A stretch of 64,000 nt of DNA from positions 26,300,541 to 26,364,540 of the forward strand of contig CM055094.1 of assembly GCA_029204225.1 (NCBI GenBank), given 5' to 3'. Under the pieces are notes generated by a model that was not told the DNA's origin, did not search any database, and was given only the letters and a program-made list of their open reading frames with translations. Position numbers and translations under genes: made by a program. The stretch is from Diphasiastrum complanatum (lineage: Eukaryota; Streptophyta; Lycopodiopsida; Lycopodiales; Lycopodiaceae). Positions 11,394-24,394 of this stretch are shown piece by piece (within the stretch, counting starts at the first letter, position 1; every line of letters starts with the position of its first letter).

Positions 11394-11900
11394 TTGCCAA
11401 TCAAACAGAAGAGATACGAGGACGAGACGACAGTGGTAGATGGAAGATCGGGTGTTAATTTGATCTCCACTACTTTGTACGAAAAATGGGGTTTACAAGG
11501 ACTGAAGCCAACAAGATTCACCATCAAGCTAGCTGATCAATCCTGTGTGAAACCAAAAGGTGTAGTTGCCGATATCCCTGTAAAGATAGCAGACATGCAG
11601 TTTGTGATTACTTTGGTAGTCATGGATATACCTGCATCTCCATATGTATACCATGTTTTACTGGGAAGACCATGTTTGAGAACTGCGCAAGTAGTACACA
11701 ACTGGGGTACAGGAAAACTCACCTTCGAGAATAGAGAGCAGGCTATAAAGGTTGATCCAACCACATGGGTGGTGAAATCTATTGCACCCAAAGCTGATGA
11801 CGGATCATCCACGACAGATCACACGATTGATCGTCCAAGGGCAGCCAAGGGGGCTATTTTCGAATGTCGTGATATGGACGGATGCATTAGCAACTATTGA
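11394..11900 (+). pseudogene. Gypsy aspartic protease region
   Basis: The frame encodes a retropepsin-like fold. VVDGRSGVNLISTTLYEKWG marks the active-site loop, with the expected D-(S/T)-G replaced by D-G-R-S-G, so activity is doubtful. FVITLVVMDIPASPYVYHVL and LLGRPCLRTAQVVHNWGT follow. The same protein is found on the minus strand at 57616-58330 (VYRVLLGRQWLRVAQVIHNW), showing the two elements are one superfamily. A stop at 11900 separates it from the linker. Confidence 0.8.
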
Positions 11901-11928
11901 CTGCTAGGCATGTCAATATGAATCAGAT

Positions 11929-12859
11929 ATGGAACCTAGTACATCTTCACCCAAGTGTTACACTATGGACACACCCATCACATTTGGGGTGAATATGATA
12001 AATGTGGCATGGTTGTCAGCGGAATCTATTGAGAACCTAGTGGACGATGATTTGGTCCCTTGGCAACATGCTCTAACTTATAATAGAGAGATTGAGCTGA
12101 CTGATGAACAGGTCTTACACCACATGGACCTAGATCATTACGGAACTAGGAAAGTACTAGCTCAACCACCGCAAAAGTCTACTATGGCGAAAGTCTCAAG
12201 GGTTGATCCACCTAAGGCACCTGCGAATAAGAAGAATCAGTTGGAGTGATCTACCCAATGAAGCGATAGCTACAGTGGATGTGGATATTCGAAACCATGA
12301 GGCGAATGTCACGGCAGTCCCGATGAAAGACAACAAGGACGAATCCACCAAGATGACAAAAAAGAGCAAAAAGAAAGTATTGGATTCCTTGAAGTCAATC
12401 AAGATGGACTCAGATACAGCGTCATCTTCTACACAAGTGACAAAAAATCAAAAAATGACCAGTCAGGCTAAGATCAATATGTTGAAAGAGGAATCTCGAC
12501 GAGCATCAGTTCACGAGATGTCTGAGACTTTTAAGAACTATACCTTGGACGACGTGGTAGTCATAATGTCGCAAGCCCAGAGAGAACTTGATCAAAGTCA
12601 GGCACCAACGGAACAAGTCTTTGAGGGACCTACGCGAACACAGCCGATGAACCTTGCCGAGCCAGGTGAAGAAGAAAAGATAGTGCATGTGGGGGAGCAG
12701 CTAACACCCACACAGTTCAAGAGACTACGATCATTGTTGGTGGAACATAAAGACTGTCTTGCATGGAATTATAGTGACATGAAGGGCATTCCACCAACAG
12801 TAGTCCAACACACCATACCCTTGGTGGATGGAGCAGTCCCCAAGGTAAGCCGTTATTAA
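11929..12859 (+). pseudogene. Gypsy linker between protease and RT
   Basis: There are two overlapping frames (11929-12249 and 12203-12859) of hydrophilic, lysine-rich sequence. A recognisable element is the block KNYTLDDVVVIMSQAQRELD. In the minus-strand relative near 57.1 kb, RYTLDDVVFMLPKAHREPE is the matching block. The last part (LTPTQFKRLRSLLVEHKDCLAWNYSDM) is the standard lead-in to gypsy RT. An in-frame stop at 12857 falls where functional relatives continue. Confidence 0.75.
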
Positions 12860-13780
12860 CGCTGCAACCCGAATTATACTGAGCTGATTAAGCAGGAGTT
12901 GCAAAAGCTGATGGATGTAGATTTCGTCTATGAAATCGAACACATGGAATGGGTATCATCGATAGTTATAGTATCCAAGAAGAATGGCAAAATGCGAATT
13001 TGTGTGAATCTGAAAGCGCTAAATGCAGTCACCAAAAATGACCATTTTTCTTTACCATTTACGGAAGGTGTCCTCAACAGGGTAGCTAGCGCCGAAGCCT
13101 ACAGTTTCCTAGACGGCTTCAGCGGCTACAATCAGGTGAAGATAGCCCCCCAGGACCAACACAAAACAGCATTCGCCACGGAATGGGAACCTATGCCTAT
13201 AAAGTGATGCCATTCGGTCTTGGCATTCAAAGATTATTTGCAAAAATTTCTAGAGATTTTCTTAGATGATCTGTGCTTGCATGGACCAAATTCAAAACAC
13301 TTATCCAACCTGGAGAAGGTGTTACAAAAATGCTGTGAATACTTGATCTCTCTGAATCTAGAAAAATGTCAATTCTGGGTGACACATGGCTTGATTTCGG
13401 CCATATAGCGTCAAGACACGGGATCGCCATAGATCTATCTAAGATCAGGATCATTGTTGATCTACCACCACCGGGGACGATCTGCAAGGTCTACATTTTC
13501 ATGGGTCATGCTAACTATTATAGGATCTTCATTCTTAATTTTGCGGAGTTAGTCCAACCAATTTACAAACTCACAACGGATCCACATCGGAACGAGGAAG
13601 CCCTAAAGGCTTTTCAGAAGATTAAAGATGCATTGGTTTCAGCACCAATCTTATGCCCACCCAATTGGTCCATTGAGTTCCACGTGCATACGGATGCATC
13701 GAAATATGCAGTTGGAGCAGTCTTAACCCAGCCAGGTGAACACAAAAAAGATTTTCCAATCCAATTTGCAAGCCATTAGA
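12860..13780 (+). pseudogene. Gypsy reverse transcriptase
   Basis: MEWVSSIVIVSKKNGKMRIC and YSFLDGFSGYNQVKIAPQDQ carry the first catalytic Asp, and FLEIFLDDLCLHG carries the catalytic FLDD. Between VMPFGL (near 13215) and the FLDD block about a dozen codons are missing and the frame shifts, a deletion that would inactivate the enzyme. The frame from 13366 covers the RT/RNase H connection and the start of RNase H (HVHTDASKYAVGAVLTQPGE, first RNase H Asp) before the MITE cuts in. Confidence 0.88.
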
Positions 13781-14149
13781 GGAGTTTTGAGTTCCAAAAA
13801 GACCCTTTAAGAATTCGTGCAAGATGCCTTTTTTATTATTAAAATAATATAGCACTAATACTTTTGACTTGCCATAACTTTTTAATTGTAGCTCAAAAGT
13901 ATGTCTTCTAACATATCATTGGAAAGCCCTTGTTGAGCACTTTCCAATGCACTAAGCTCCGCTAAATTCGGACTTACCACTAGAAAGTTATGCCATTTTT
14001 AGTATGGAATCAAAATGTGGACTCAAAAAGTTATGTTACGTAGATTTCAAATTTGAGTGTTTTGATTGGTCCACGTGTAAGAAAAATTTGAGAAAAATAA
14101 TAAAAAAAATCTTTACAAAGGGTCTTTTTTGGATTTAGAACTCCTCTAA
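13781..14149. mobile_element. MITE-like element inserted in gypsy RNase H
   Basis: RNase H is readable on both sides (FPIQFAS before, RQLSDTEMNYSTIEREALA after), but about 370 bp of AT-rich noncoding DNA separates the halves. The insert has inverted ends: GAGGAGTTTTGAGTTCCAAA on the left against GAGGAGTTCTAAATCCAAAA read inward from the right, continuing to AAAGACCCTTT on both sides. The flanking TA dinucleotides would fit a TA target duplication, as in Tc1/mariner-type MITEs; TTA/TAA also brackets it. It encodes no protein. Confidence 0.85.
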
Positions 14150-14565
14150 TGCGACAGCTCAGTGATACCGAAATGAATTATTCAACCATAGAGCGGGAAG
14201 CACTGGCAATGATCTATGCGGTTAAGAAATTTTGACACTACTTGATGGCCACAGATTTTGCTTTTCATATGGACCATCAACCCTTGCTCTATCTCGTTAA
14301 TAAAACTTGCAACACCGGAAGGATCACCAGATGGTTACTTCTGTTGTTGGAGTTTGATTTTCGGATAGCAGTTCGCAAGGGAAAACAACATTACATGGCA
14401 GATCACGTGTCACGAATCAAAGGAAAGGAGATTGCAAACCAACCCGACGATGAGCTGGCAGATGTTGTCTTATTTTATGTGGACACAGTACCAGAATGGG
14501 CGGCCGACATTGTTGAATATCTAATGTGGAGCCAACCAGACAAATCTTTACCAAAGGCGGTATAG
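14150..14565 (+). pseudogene. Gypsy RNase H, C-terminal half
   Basis: After the MITE the frame resumes with NYSTIEREALAMIYAVKKF (catalytic Glu), a stop near 14235, then HMDHQPLLYLVNKTCNTGRI (catalytic Asp) and QHYMADHVSRIKGKEI (the N/H-x-x-A-D-x-x-S-R end of gypsy RNase H). It stops at 14565. Confidence 0.88.
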
Positions 14566-14571
14566 CAAAAA

Positions 14572-15110
14572 TTGATCTTAAAGGCTAGACCTTATCAGTT
14601 CATTGCCGGCCAGTTGTATCGAGGAGGTTCAAATGGAATTCTTCGACAATGTATTCTTTCTCATGAGGCCACCCAGATCGTTTCGCTTTCACATGAAGGC
14701 ATGGGTGGAGGTCATTTTGCATTTGACATTACAGTTCGCAAGATCCTACAATCAGGATGTTGGTGGCCAACGATTCAAAAGGATACGGAGGAATACTTGA
14801 AAAAGTGTGATGTGTGCCAAAGGGCAAGGAGACCAACGAGATTAAATTACGACTTACTACACCCGGTCTTAGCCCAAACACCATTCGAAAAGTGGGGATT
14901 GGATTACATCGGTCCAATTCACCCTGCAGCAAGGAGTTCTCAAGCTTGATACATAATCGTAGCCACATACTACCTCACCAAATGGGTCGAAGCCAAGGCA
15001 GTAAGAGTAGCTGATGCTAGGACCACTGCCAAGTTCCTTTATGAAAATATCATTATACGCTTTGGATGCCCGATGGAGGTAGTCAGCGATCGCAGAAGCC
15101 ATTTCCGACC
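14572..15110 (+). pseudogene. Gypsy integrase, zinc domain and half of the core
   Basis: The HHCC zinc domain is complete (SHEGMGGGHF with its His, then EYLKKCDVCQRARRPT with the Cys pair). The catalytic core shows the first Asp (KWGLDYIGPI) and, after a frame change, the second (MEVVSDRRSHF at about 15070-15105). There it ends: the third catalytic residue (Glu) and the C-terminal domain are absent, and unrelated ORF3 sequence starts. Integrase was therefore deleted, or ORF3 became joined to it. Confidence 0.88.
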
Positions 15111-15129
15111 GCTAATCATCACTGCTAAC

Positions 15130-18100
15130 ATGGCCTCCTCATCCTTTGAAGACTCTGGCGCCAAACAGGTGATCCAGCGTGACATCCCCGATGCCACAGA
15201 GATTTGGCCTCTACCCTCTGACGCTCCGATCCAACCATGGCTACAAACAGCCGGTCCACTTCTAGTGGCAATGGATTTTTACCCGGCACTCTTCCATTCT
15301 GAGATTAACATGGGCCTCACCCTTCACGCTTACACCACCTGGGACGAGAAAACGACTCGCTTTCACTTCTTGTACCAAGGTACCACATACAAGATCATGA
15401 TTAATGCAGACTCGATGGTCACCGTTGGCATTATGTTCGGTGATCGTCAACCCATCTCCCATCGCCACACCAAAGCTCTAATCAAATCGTTCGTCATCCA
15501 AACCACACCAGAAATTCCCATCCAAACTAACAATGGTTACCTGATAGAAGATATCACGGAACCCGTCATTCAGACGGCTGCACATCTGTTGAATAACTTT
15601 CTAGTTATTTCAACATTTTGCAAGGACAGAATCCAGTCTACGCTACTGAGTCAGATAGTGGAATCCTTTCTAGAATTCTCTGGTCCCTTCGTTGTGCCAT
15701 ACGACTGGCATAGCTTCCTTATTCGAGAACTAACCAGCTCCATCAAACCCAACAACCTTGAGTGAATCGTAGCAGGCCCCCTGTTGTGTAACTTTGTCTG
15801 TGCACTTCTCAAGACGAAATTGTGTGGTTTCCAATGCTCATCCCTTTTGTCTACCCTCGTGCCACATACTAACCTTTATCCGCCATCTCAAGCATCCACC
15901 TCCTCCCAACCTACAGTTATTAACACAACTGCCAGCAAACGAATGTGTGGCGCTGCCTCTACATCCACATCTCCACCTGCTACCCGAAGACGCACCTCCA
16001 CTACCGCACTAACCACCCCATTAACAACCGCCACTTCCTCTTCCGTGCAACCCCCCACTCCGATTTCTGTTGTCGCTACGTCTCTTTATGTTCCATCCAC
16101 ATTTGTTTCTATCTCCATCCCCGTTTTTTTGTTGATACCACTCCTATTTCTCTTCCAGTATCCACTACTCCATCCACCATCACATTTTCCATCACTCATG
16201 CTGCCACCGTTGCTTCCATTCCATTCAATCCCTCTGATTCTCAATTGTCTCCCAAAAATCTGGCGTGGATGCAAGTCATCCGATTTTTCACCCCCACATC
16301 AGACGCTTTCTGCTCCATCCTCACCTTCTTCCATACTCCACACCACCCTCCAGTTTCCTTCTGTTCCTCTCATCCTCTCGTTCGAATAAACCATCCTCAC
16401 CCCTGTTTCCACAGTTGCTTCTCAAACCCCACCTGCTTCGCCAACAAAGGTTGTCGAGGGCAACCAACCGTTACCTGATGACGCATTTGTCCAAACAGTG
16501 TTTGCACCATCGCCAGATCAGGCTGATCCTACCGCCCCAGATGGCATCAGGTCCAATGAGAACTTGATAGAAGACAATGACGATGGTACTCCACAAGTCG
16601 TCGGGGCCGATACAACAAAAGCCCCTGCCAGTGCCAGTGTACCGGCTGTTCCCACAGATCTAACGACGACGTACCAAACTCTGGGGAAATACATCCTGGA
16701 TGCGGTACCGGCCAAAGCCATTCTGAAAAACATGGTACTACACCTGGCGACGAATAACACACAGCTGCGAGTAGACCTCACCAAGCTGCAACAAGAGCTA
16801 ATTGTGGCTCAGCAACACGAACAAGCAGGGCACCAGGAGATTGCCAAGCTACAGCAGAAGGAGGAGGGCCTCAACAAATATATCCAAAGCATCTCCAAAG
16901 TGCTGACTGAGGCCTCCACAAAGGTGCGGGAGCTTCAAGCTGAAGCATCCCAACAGCTTGCCCCCATCCAGGCGCAACTTAACCTTTTGGAAACAGAGAA
17001 TATGCACCTGGGGACGAAGGTCAAAGCACTACAAGAAGAAAAGCTCGTCTGGTTAACTCAACCTGCACCAGACTCAAGGCCGCTTTCTCAATCAGAAATG
17101 AATCTTTTACGACGTCAGGTGCAGGTTTATGCCAAACCCTAAACAGCTACTAGGCAGAGCTCAACAAATATCGGACAAGCACAACGCACGAGCTCGCCCA
17201 GGCCAAGCAAGCCCTCAAGGCCTGCCAAAAATTCATGGAAACGAAGGCCCAGCCCACCCCCGTGGTAATTCCACCGCCACCTACTTTTGACTTGCACAAG
17301 CCAGTACAAGCCAAGACCAAAGCCAGCAGCCAACAGAGGAATTTCAACAAGATCAAGGGTCCGAAGGCCAGGACCAAGGGCAGACAGATACGGCTACTGA
17401 GACGTGAGACCAGGGCCAAGGTGCAACTACCAACCAAAGCCAAGCCACATCATCCAAAGGTTCGCACGATATCTGTCAGCCGGGCCTTCCGAAGACCGAA
17501 GTCCGTGGAGGAGAAAATCAATGAATTTTTATCAAAGTATCCCCACGAGTCATCAAGAGGCGGCTGGCAGATATCGTTTTCTGCTCAAACAATCAAGGGC
17601 AACGAACTGCAAGTACTACCTGCTCTCCAACCACAACCAGAGTGGCGTCAGCAGTTGTTCGAAAGAGACCCTACGGCCATCAGGGCCTATGTGACGAGTC
17701 CACAACAATTACGGGTGAACGCACACTTCTTGCCATGTCCACGAAGATCCAAATGGGCGGAATGCGACACCCCTATGGACAAGATCACACTTCAGAATCT
17801 CAATTGGCCGGTCATATAATCAGAATATGGGTGGACTACGGATGTAGACACTAGAAGAGCTCTCACCGCATTCGCCAACCAATACATCAATTGCCCTGAT
17901 CCCACAGCCCGCGTGACAACCACTTACGCCCGAAACTTAGAACATCTGATGGGGATCGAAACTAAATGAGACAATTTTCTCCCATCCAGATTCTTTGATG
18001 TTAATAAGGTGCTACCTTCAGACAAAATTGAAGATCAGCTGCCAATAGCTTGTGTCTATTACCAAGCTGCACTTTAGGGTGATCCATGGACACGCCGATT

Positions 18101-18260
18101 CCAAACACGGGTCAACCAAGATTGGTTGCGGGGGGCCCACAAGTCTCTTCACACGCCAAAAGACTTGAAGAAATTGGACCGCCTCAACTTTATGGAGGAC
18201 ATCACCACCTACCTCATCCGGCAAAGGCGGGCGAAGAAAACGCTCTACTAAATCGGCAGA
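15130..18260 (+). CDS. Gypsy ORF3, unknown protein with coiled coil
   Basis: This is a 3-kb coding region between truncated integrase and the LTR, now in several frames. An N-terminal globular part (15130-15765, MASSSFEDSGAKQV onward) has a TTYKIMINADSMVTVGIMFG core. A Pro/Thr/Ser-rich low-complexity linker follows (15784-16480). Then come about 215 residues (16498-17142) with a long predicted coiled coil (LTKLQQELIVAQQHEQAG). A basic segment leads to a conserved C-terminal part (RRPKSVEEKINEFL, PHESSRGGWQISF, VTSPQQLRVNAHFL, RLNFMEDITTYLIRQRR). Diverged relatives occur at 1735-2105, 52340-54117 and 55935-57590. No transmembrane segment or zinc finger is evident, so it is neither a typical envelope-like protein nor gag. 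I do not recognise the family; some plant gypsy elements are known to carry an extra ORF here. Confidence 0.65.
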
Positions 18261-18297
18261 GTGCCGAGGGACCGGCACTACTTCCGGCTGTGGGTCC

Positions 18298-19120
18298 TGT
18301 TGGGGGTATTCCCAACAAAGTGTAAATAAATAAAATCATTCAGAAAAATGTGTTGCGAGGGCATGGCATCCTGCGCGCGTAACCCCATGGCCCAATGAGC
18401 ATGCAAGTAAAGTTGTAAATAAAACAAACTTGACTTGGGCCTTGGAATTAAAATAAAACTAGAGGCCCAAAATCATTTTTAAACTTAGAGATTATTTTTT
18501 AGAATTGGGTCCAAATTGGGACTCACATAAATCTTGTGATTACCAATGTACTTTTTGTGGACCCTTGGATCAAGTTGGGTCCAAGATGAATGGATAGGAT
18601 CATTGTGAATACTAGCCGATAGGATTGAGGGACAAGGGCCTTCCCCATTTTATAAAAAGGCACCATTTGTACACTATTTTCATGCTTAATGAGGAGGAGG
18701 AAACTCTACCAATTTTGGAAGAGAAGCATCCTCATTTGCAATTCAATGCTTGCTATTGCTCTTGTTGTTTTCTATTGCTTTCAAGTTCATGCTTTTTGGT
18801 TTCAATAGTTTATGTTTCTCCTTTAGCAAGTACAATGTGCATTTGAGCTAACCTCCACCCTCCCTCTATCTCTCTCTTCTCTATCTCTTCTATCTTCTAT
18901 CCGCTCCATCTTATTTAATCACCCCCTTCCTTTCACCTACAATCATGATGAATGTTAGTGTAGAGTAGAGTTAAGGGAGAGTAGTGTTAGTGGTGAGTAG
19001 AGTTAAGGGAGAAAGTAGGAAACTAACTAAAAATAGCATCTATGCATAGTTAGGTAACTATCCAGTGAACCCTTGTTGACAGGCGGGAGTGCTATACTAC
19101 GCGAGATCTTCGACCCTACA
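18298..19120 (+). repeat. LTR of the ORF3 gypsy family (copy A)
   Basis: It runs from TGTTGGGGGTATTCCCAAC to CGACCCTACA, 823 bp. It follows ORF3 directly, as a 3' LTR should, but a primer site and leader follow it too, as for a 5' LTR. The simplest reading is two tandem elements sharing one LTR. Possible promoter signals are the TATAAAA near 18650 and the pyrimidine-rich R/U5 region. Confidence 0.88.
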
Positions 19121-19121
19121 G

Positions 19122-19139
19122 TGGCGCCGTTGTCGGGGA
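19122..19139 (+). promoter_or_regulatory. Gypsy primer-binding site (TGGCGCC type)
   Basis: TGGCGCCGTTGTCGGGGA lies one base after the LTR end. This type of site is known from Tat/Athila-like plant gypsy elements. The tRNA usually named for it is tRNA-Asp, which I did not verify. Confidence 0.85.
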
Positions 19140-22234
<3,095 letters not shown>

Positions 22235-23157
22235 CCATGCAACATGTTATTGTGACTCTTTATCAATAGCTTCTTTCTAGAGATCGGAATTGGCTGACCT
22301 GAGTGCCTCTTCGACAGTCGTCGGCTCTTGAACAAGGTAAGTTGCAAACTCGTCGATATACCTAATAGCTGGTCTGCTGACTCTTGTCGATCTTCTGGGT
22401 GATGATCAAAGTTGATCTTCATCATGCTGTAGTTGTTGAACTACAACATCATCATCTTTAGCTTTGTCGTTGATAAGTTTTTCATTGAGAGTAGACAAGC
22501 TTAGACCTTCAATAGGAATAGTCGAATTTGGAACTTGAAAGTTCGATGTTCTGGAAGAGTTTGAAAGTTTGAATATACGAGCTTTGCCTTTACCTTTGAG
22601 ATCAATAAACTGATCTTCGATGAAGATGACATCTTGGCTACTGAATATCTTCGACTCGACAGGATCATACAACTTATAAGAGTGTAGCTGATGAGATAGA
22701 GTTGATACTCTAGAAGTCAAGTTTCTTCTTGAGATTATGTGGAATTTGTGCATAACCGATACATCCAAAAACTCGTAAGTTCGATAAAGAAGGTTTGGAA
22801 CCTGTCTAGACTTTGTATGGTGTTTTGTTTGAGAGACCTTTAGTAGGACATCTATTCTGAATATAAGTTGCAGTTGAAACTGCTTCAGCCCAAAAGGACT
22901 TCGGAAGTGTCGTATGTGATAACATGCACTTTGCCGATTCGACTAAGGTTCTATTCTTTCTCTCAGCAAGACTATTTCACTGAGGCGAATATGAGGTAAT
23001 GTATTGCTACTCAATGTTGTTGTTAGGGCAGTACTCCTTGAATTCGGTAGAAATATATTCTCTCCCATTGTCAAACCTCAATGCTTTGATTCTTTTACCA
23101 GTTTGATTTTTTGCATGCTCTTTGAATTGTCGAAACTTGTTGAAAGCCTCCGATTTA
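22235..23157 (-). pseudogene. Copia integrase relic
   Basis: On the minus strand the sequence reads KFRQFKEHAKNQTGKRIKAL then RFDNGREYISTEFKEYC (second catalytic Asp, as in D-N-G-x-E-Y). A decayed stretch follows, then the typical post-core block YKLYDPVESKIFSSQDVIF. It ends with the lead-in to RT (FATYLVQEPTTVEEALRSAN), where it is truncated near 22235. On its upstream side it is cut at 23157 by the LTR at 23158-23863. Confidence 0.85.
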
Positions 23158-23863
23158 TGGAGAGCCGCGTGATCGCGAACAAAAAGGCTTCGAGGTCCGA
23201 AGACATGAAGACAACGAACAGAAAAGCTTTGAGGTCCGAAGACATGAAAACGACGGCAGATCTCCACGCGTGAAAGAATAAATGAGATCGCGAAAGTAGC
23301 AGGAGGATGTCGTCCTCCGAAGACTAACTGGATACCGTTAGGACATGCCTAATCAGCCATTCTTGTAATCTCCTAAGTGTTCTCCTCTCCACATATATGT
23401 AGATCCTAATTATTAATCAAGTACTCATAGCAGATTGGCAATATACCAATATAAGTTGAGCACTGTGTAGCCAGCAAACAGAGGTTCAAAAAGTCTACTA
23501 GTAAGCGCAAAAAGCTTTTGATTCGTGAAAGACAGAGTTTCTTTCACGCCGACGCGTTGTGCGATCTGTCACAATAGCGCTTAAGGAATTCTTTGATAAT
23601 GCGGTAGATATTTTATGCAGAAGAGTTTTTTTGTCTTGAACAATATTCAAATGTTTAATTGTCTGATAGTTTTATGTCTATAATTAGCTGGTTTCAGTCT
23701 TATTTCGCACATTAGTTTTACCTTGTTGAATGCATAAGTATATTCTACGTAAATTTTTGTGTTTGTCGTCACTTTGGAGGATTGTAGATCCTGTCACAGA
23801 GGGCAGTAGACCTGAGGACAAAATCAAATTCCATCTGGGTTTGTTTCTGTGAGAATCTCAACA
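23158..23863 (+). repeat. Copia-type LTR with internal tandem repeat
   Basis: It runs from TGGAGAGCCGCG to GAATCTCAACA and is followed after one base by a primer-site-like TGGGTATCAGAGG (23865-23877). It interrupts the minus-strand integrase relic precisely at 23157. Near its start there is an imperfect 39-bp tandem duplication (about 23176-23253; core GAGGTCCGAAGACATGAA). Confidence 0.6.
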
Positions 23864-23864
23864 G

Positions 23865-23877
23865 TGGGTATCAGAGG
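23865..23877 (+). promoter_or_regulatory. Degenerate initiator-Met primer-binding site
   Basis: TGGGTATCAGAGG resembles TGGTATCAGAGC with one extra G. Its position right after a TG...CA LTR supports the assignment. Confidence 0.6.
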
Positions 23878-24394
23878 ACGAAACAATTTGTGTCTGGATA
23901 CCCACTACATAGGATCTCAAAAGCTTTGTCCGATTTGCCCTAGGATTTCAGTTTGCAATTTTATGTTTGTATGTTGGAGTTCTAACTGCGCAGGAAGTTT
24001 GCTTGATCAAAATAGCAACACTGTAGCAGGAAGGTGCATCAATTGAAGAAGGTGATTCCTAGATGCAGACTACAAAGGCGAGTACCACTGAAGTAGCAGC
24101 ATCATAATTGGCTCAGCATAATATGAGTTCGGTGAAAGTATCATCACGTCGTCCCAGTACAAACCGGATTCCATCCAAAATAATGTCCAAGAAATGGAGA
24201 GTGAACCTCTGACACCCAACAAGAGCGGGAAATTGTAGAGCAGGAACTAAAGAAGATGAAGCCGAAGCTGCTGTTATTGACGAAGACACATACCTCAAAT
24301 TCTTCGGCCGCATAAATTCCACTTGTAAATGACTTTGAGGCCATGATGTGGGATGTCACACATGCCAAAAGCATAGGATATCTTATTCTAAGTC
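23878..24394. other. Possible leader or gag remnant of the 23.2-kb LTR element
   Basis: This plus-strand sequence follows the primer site. Short frames (for example around 24110-24320) show no recognisable gag motif. Confidence 0.35.

Larger units (their letters stand above)
11079..18297 (+). mobile_element. Gypsy element with a third ORF, 5'-truncated
   Basis: The order is protease, long linker, RT, RNase H, integrase (truncated), ORF3, then a family LTR at 18298. Gag and the 5' LTR are missing. The primer site in the following element (TGGCGCCGTTGTCGGGGA) and the linker architecture resemble the Tat/Athila side of plant gypsy elements. The lineage is an inference, not a phylogenetic result. 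The element is interrupted by an inserted MITE at about 13781-14149 and by several stops. Confidence 0.85.

Noticed and set aside
24144-24374. 76-residue minus ORF near 24.2 kb
   Set aside because: Ser/Phe-rich frame without any motif, on the strand opposite to the likely leader of the 23.2-kb LTR element.
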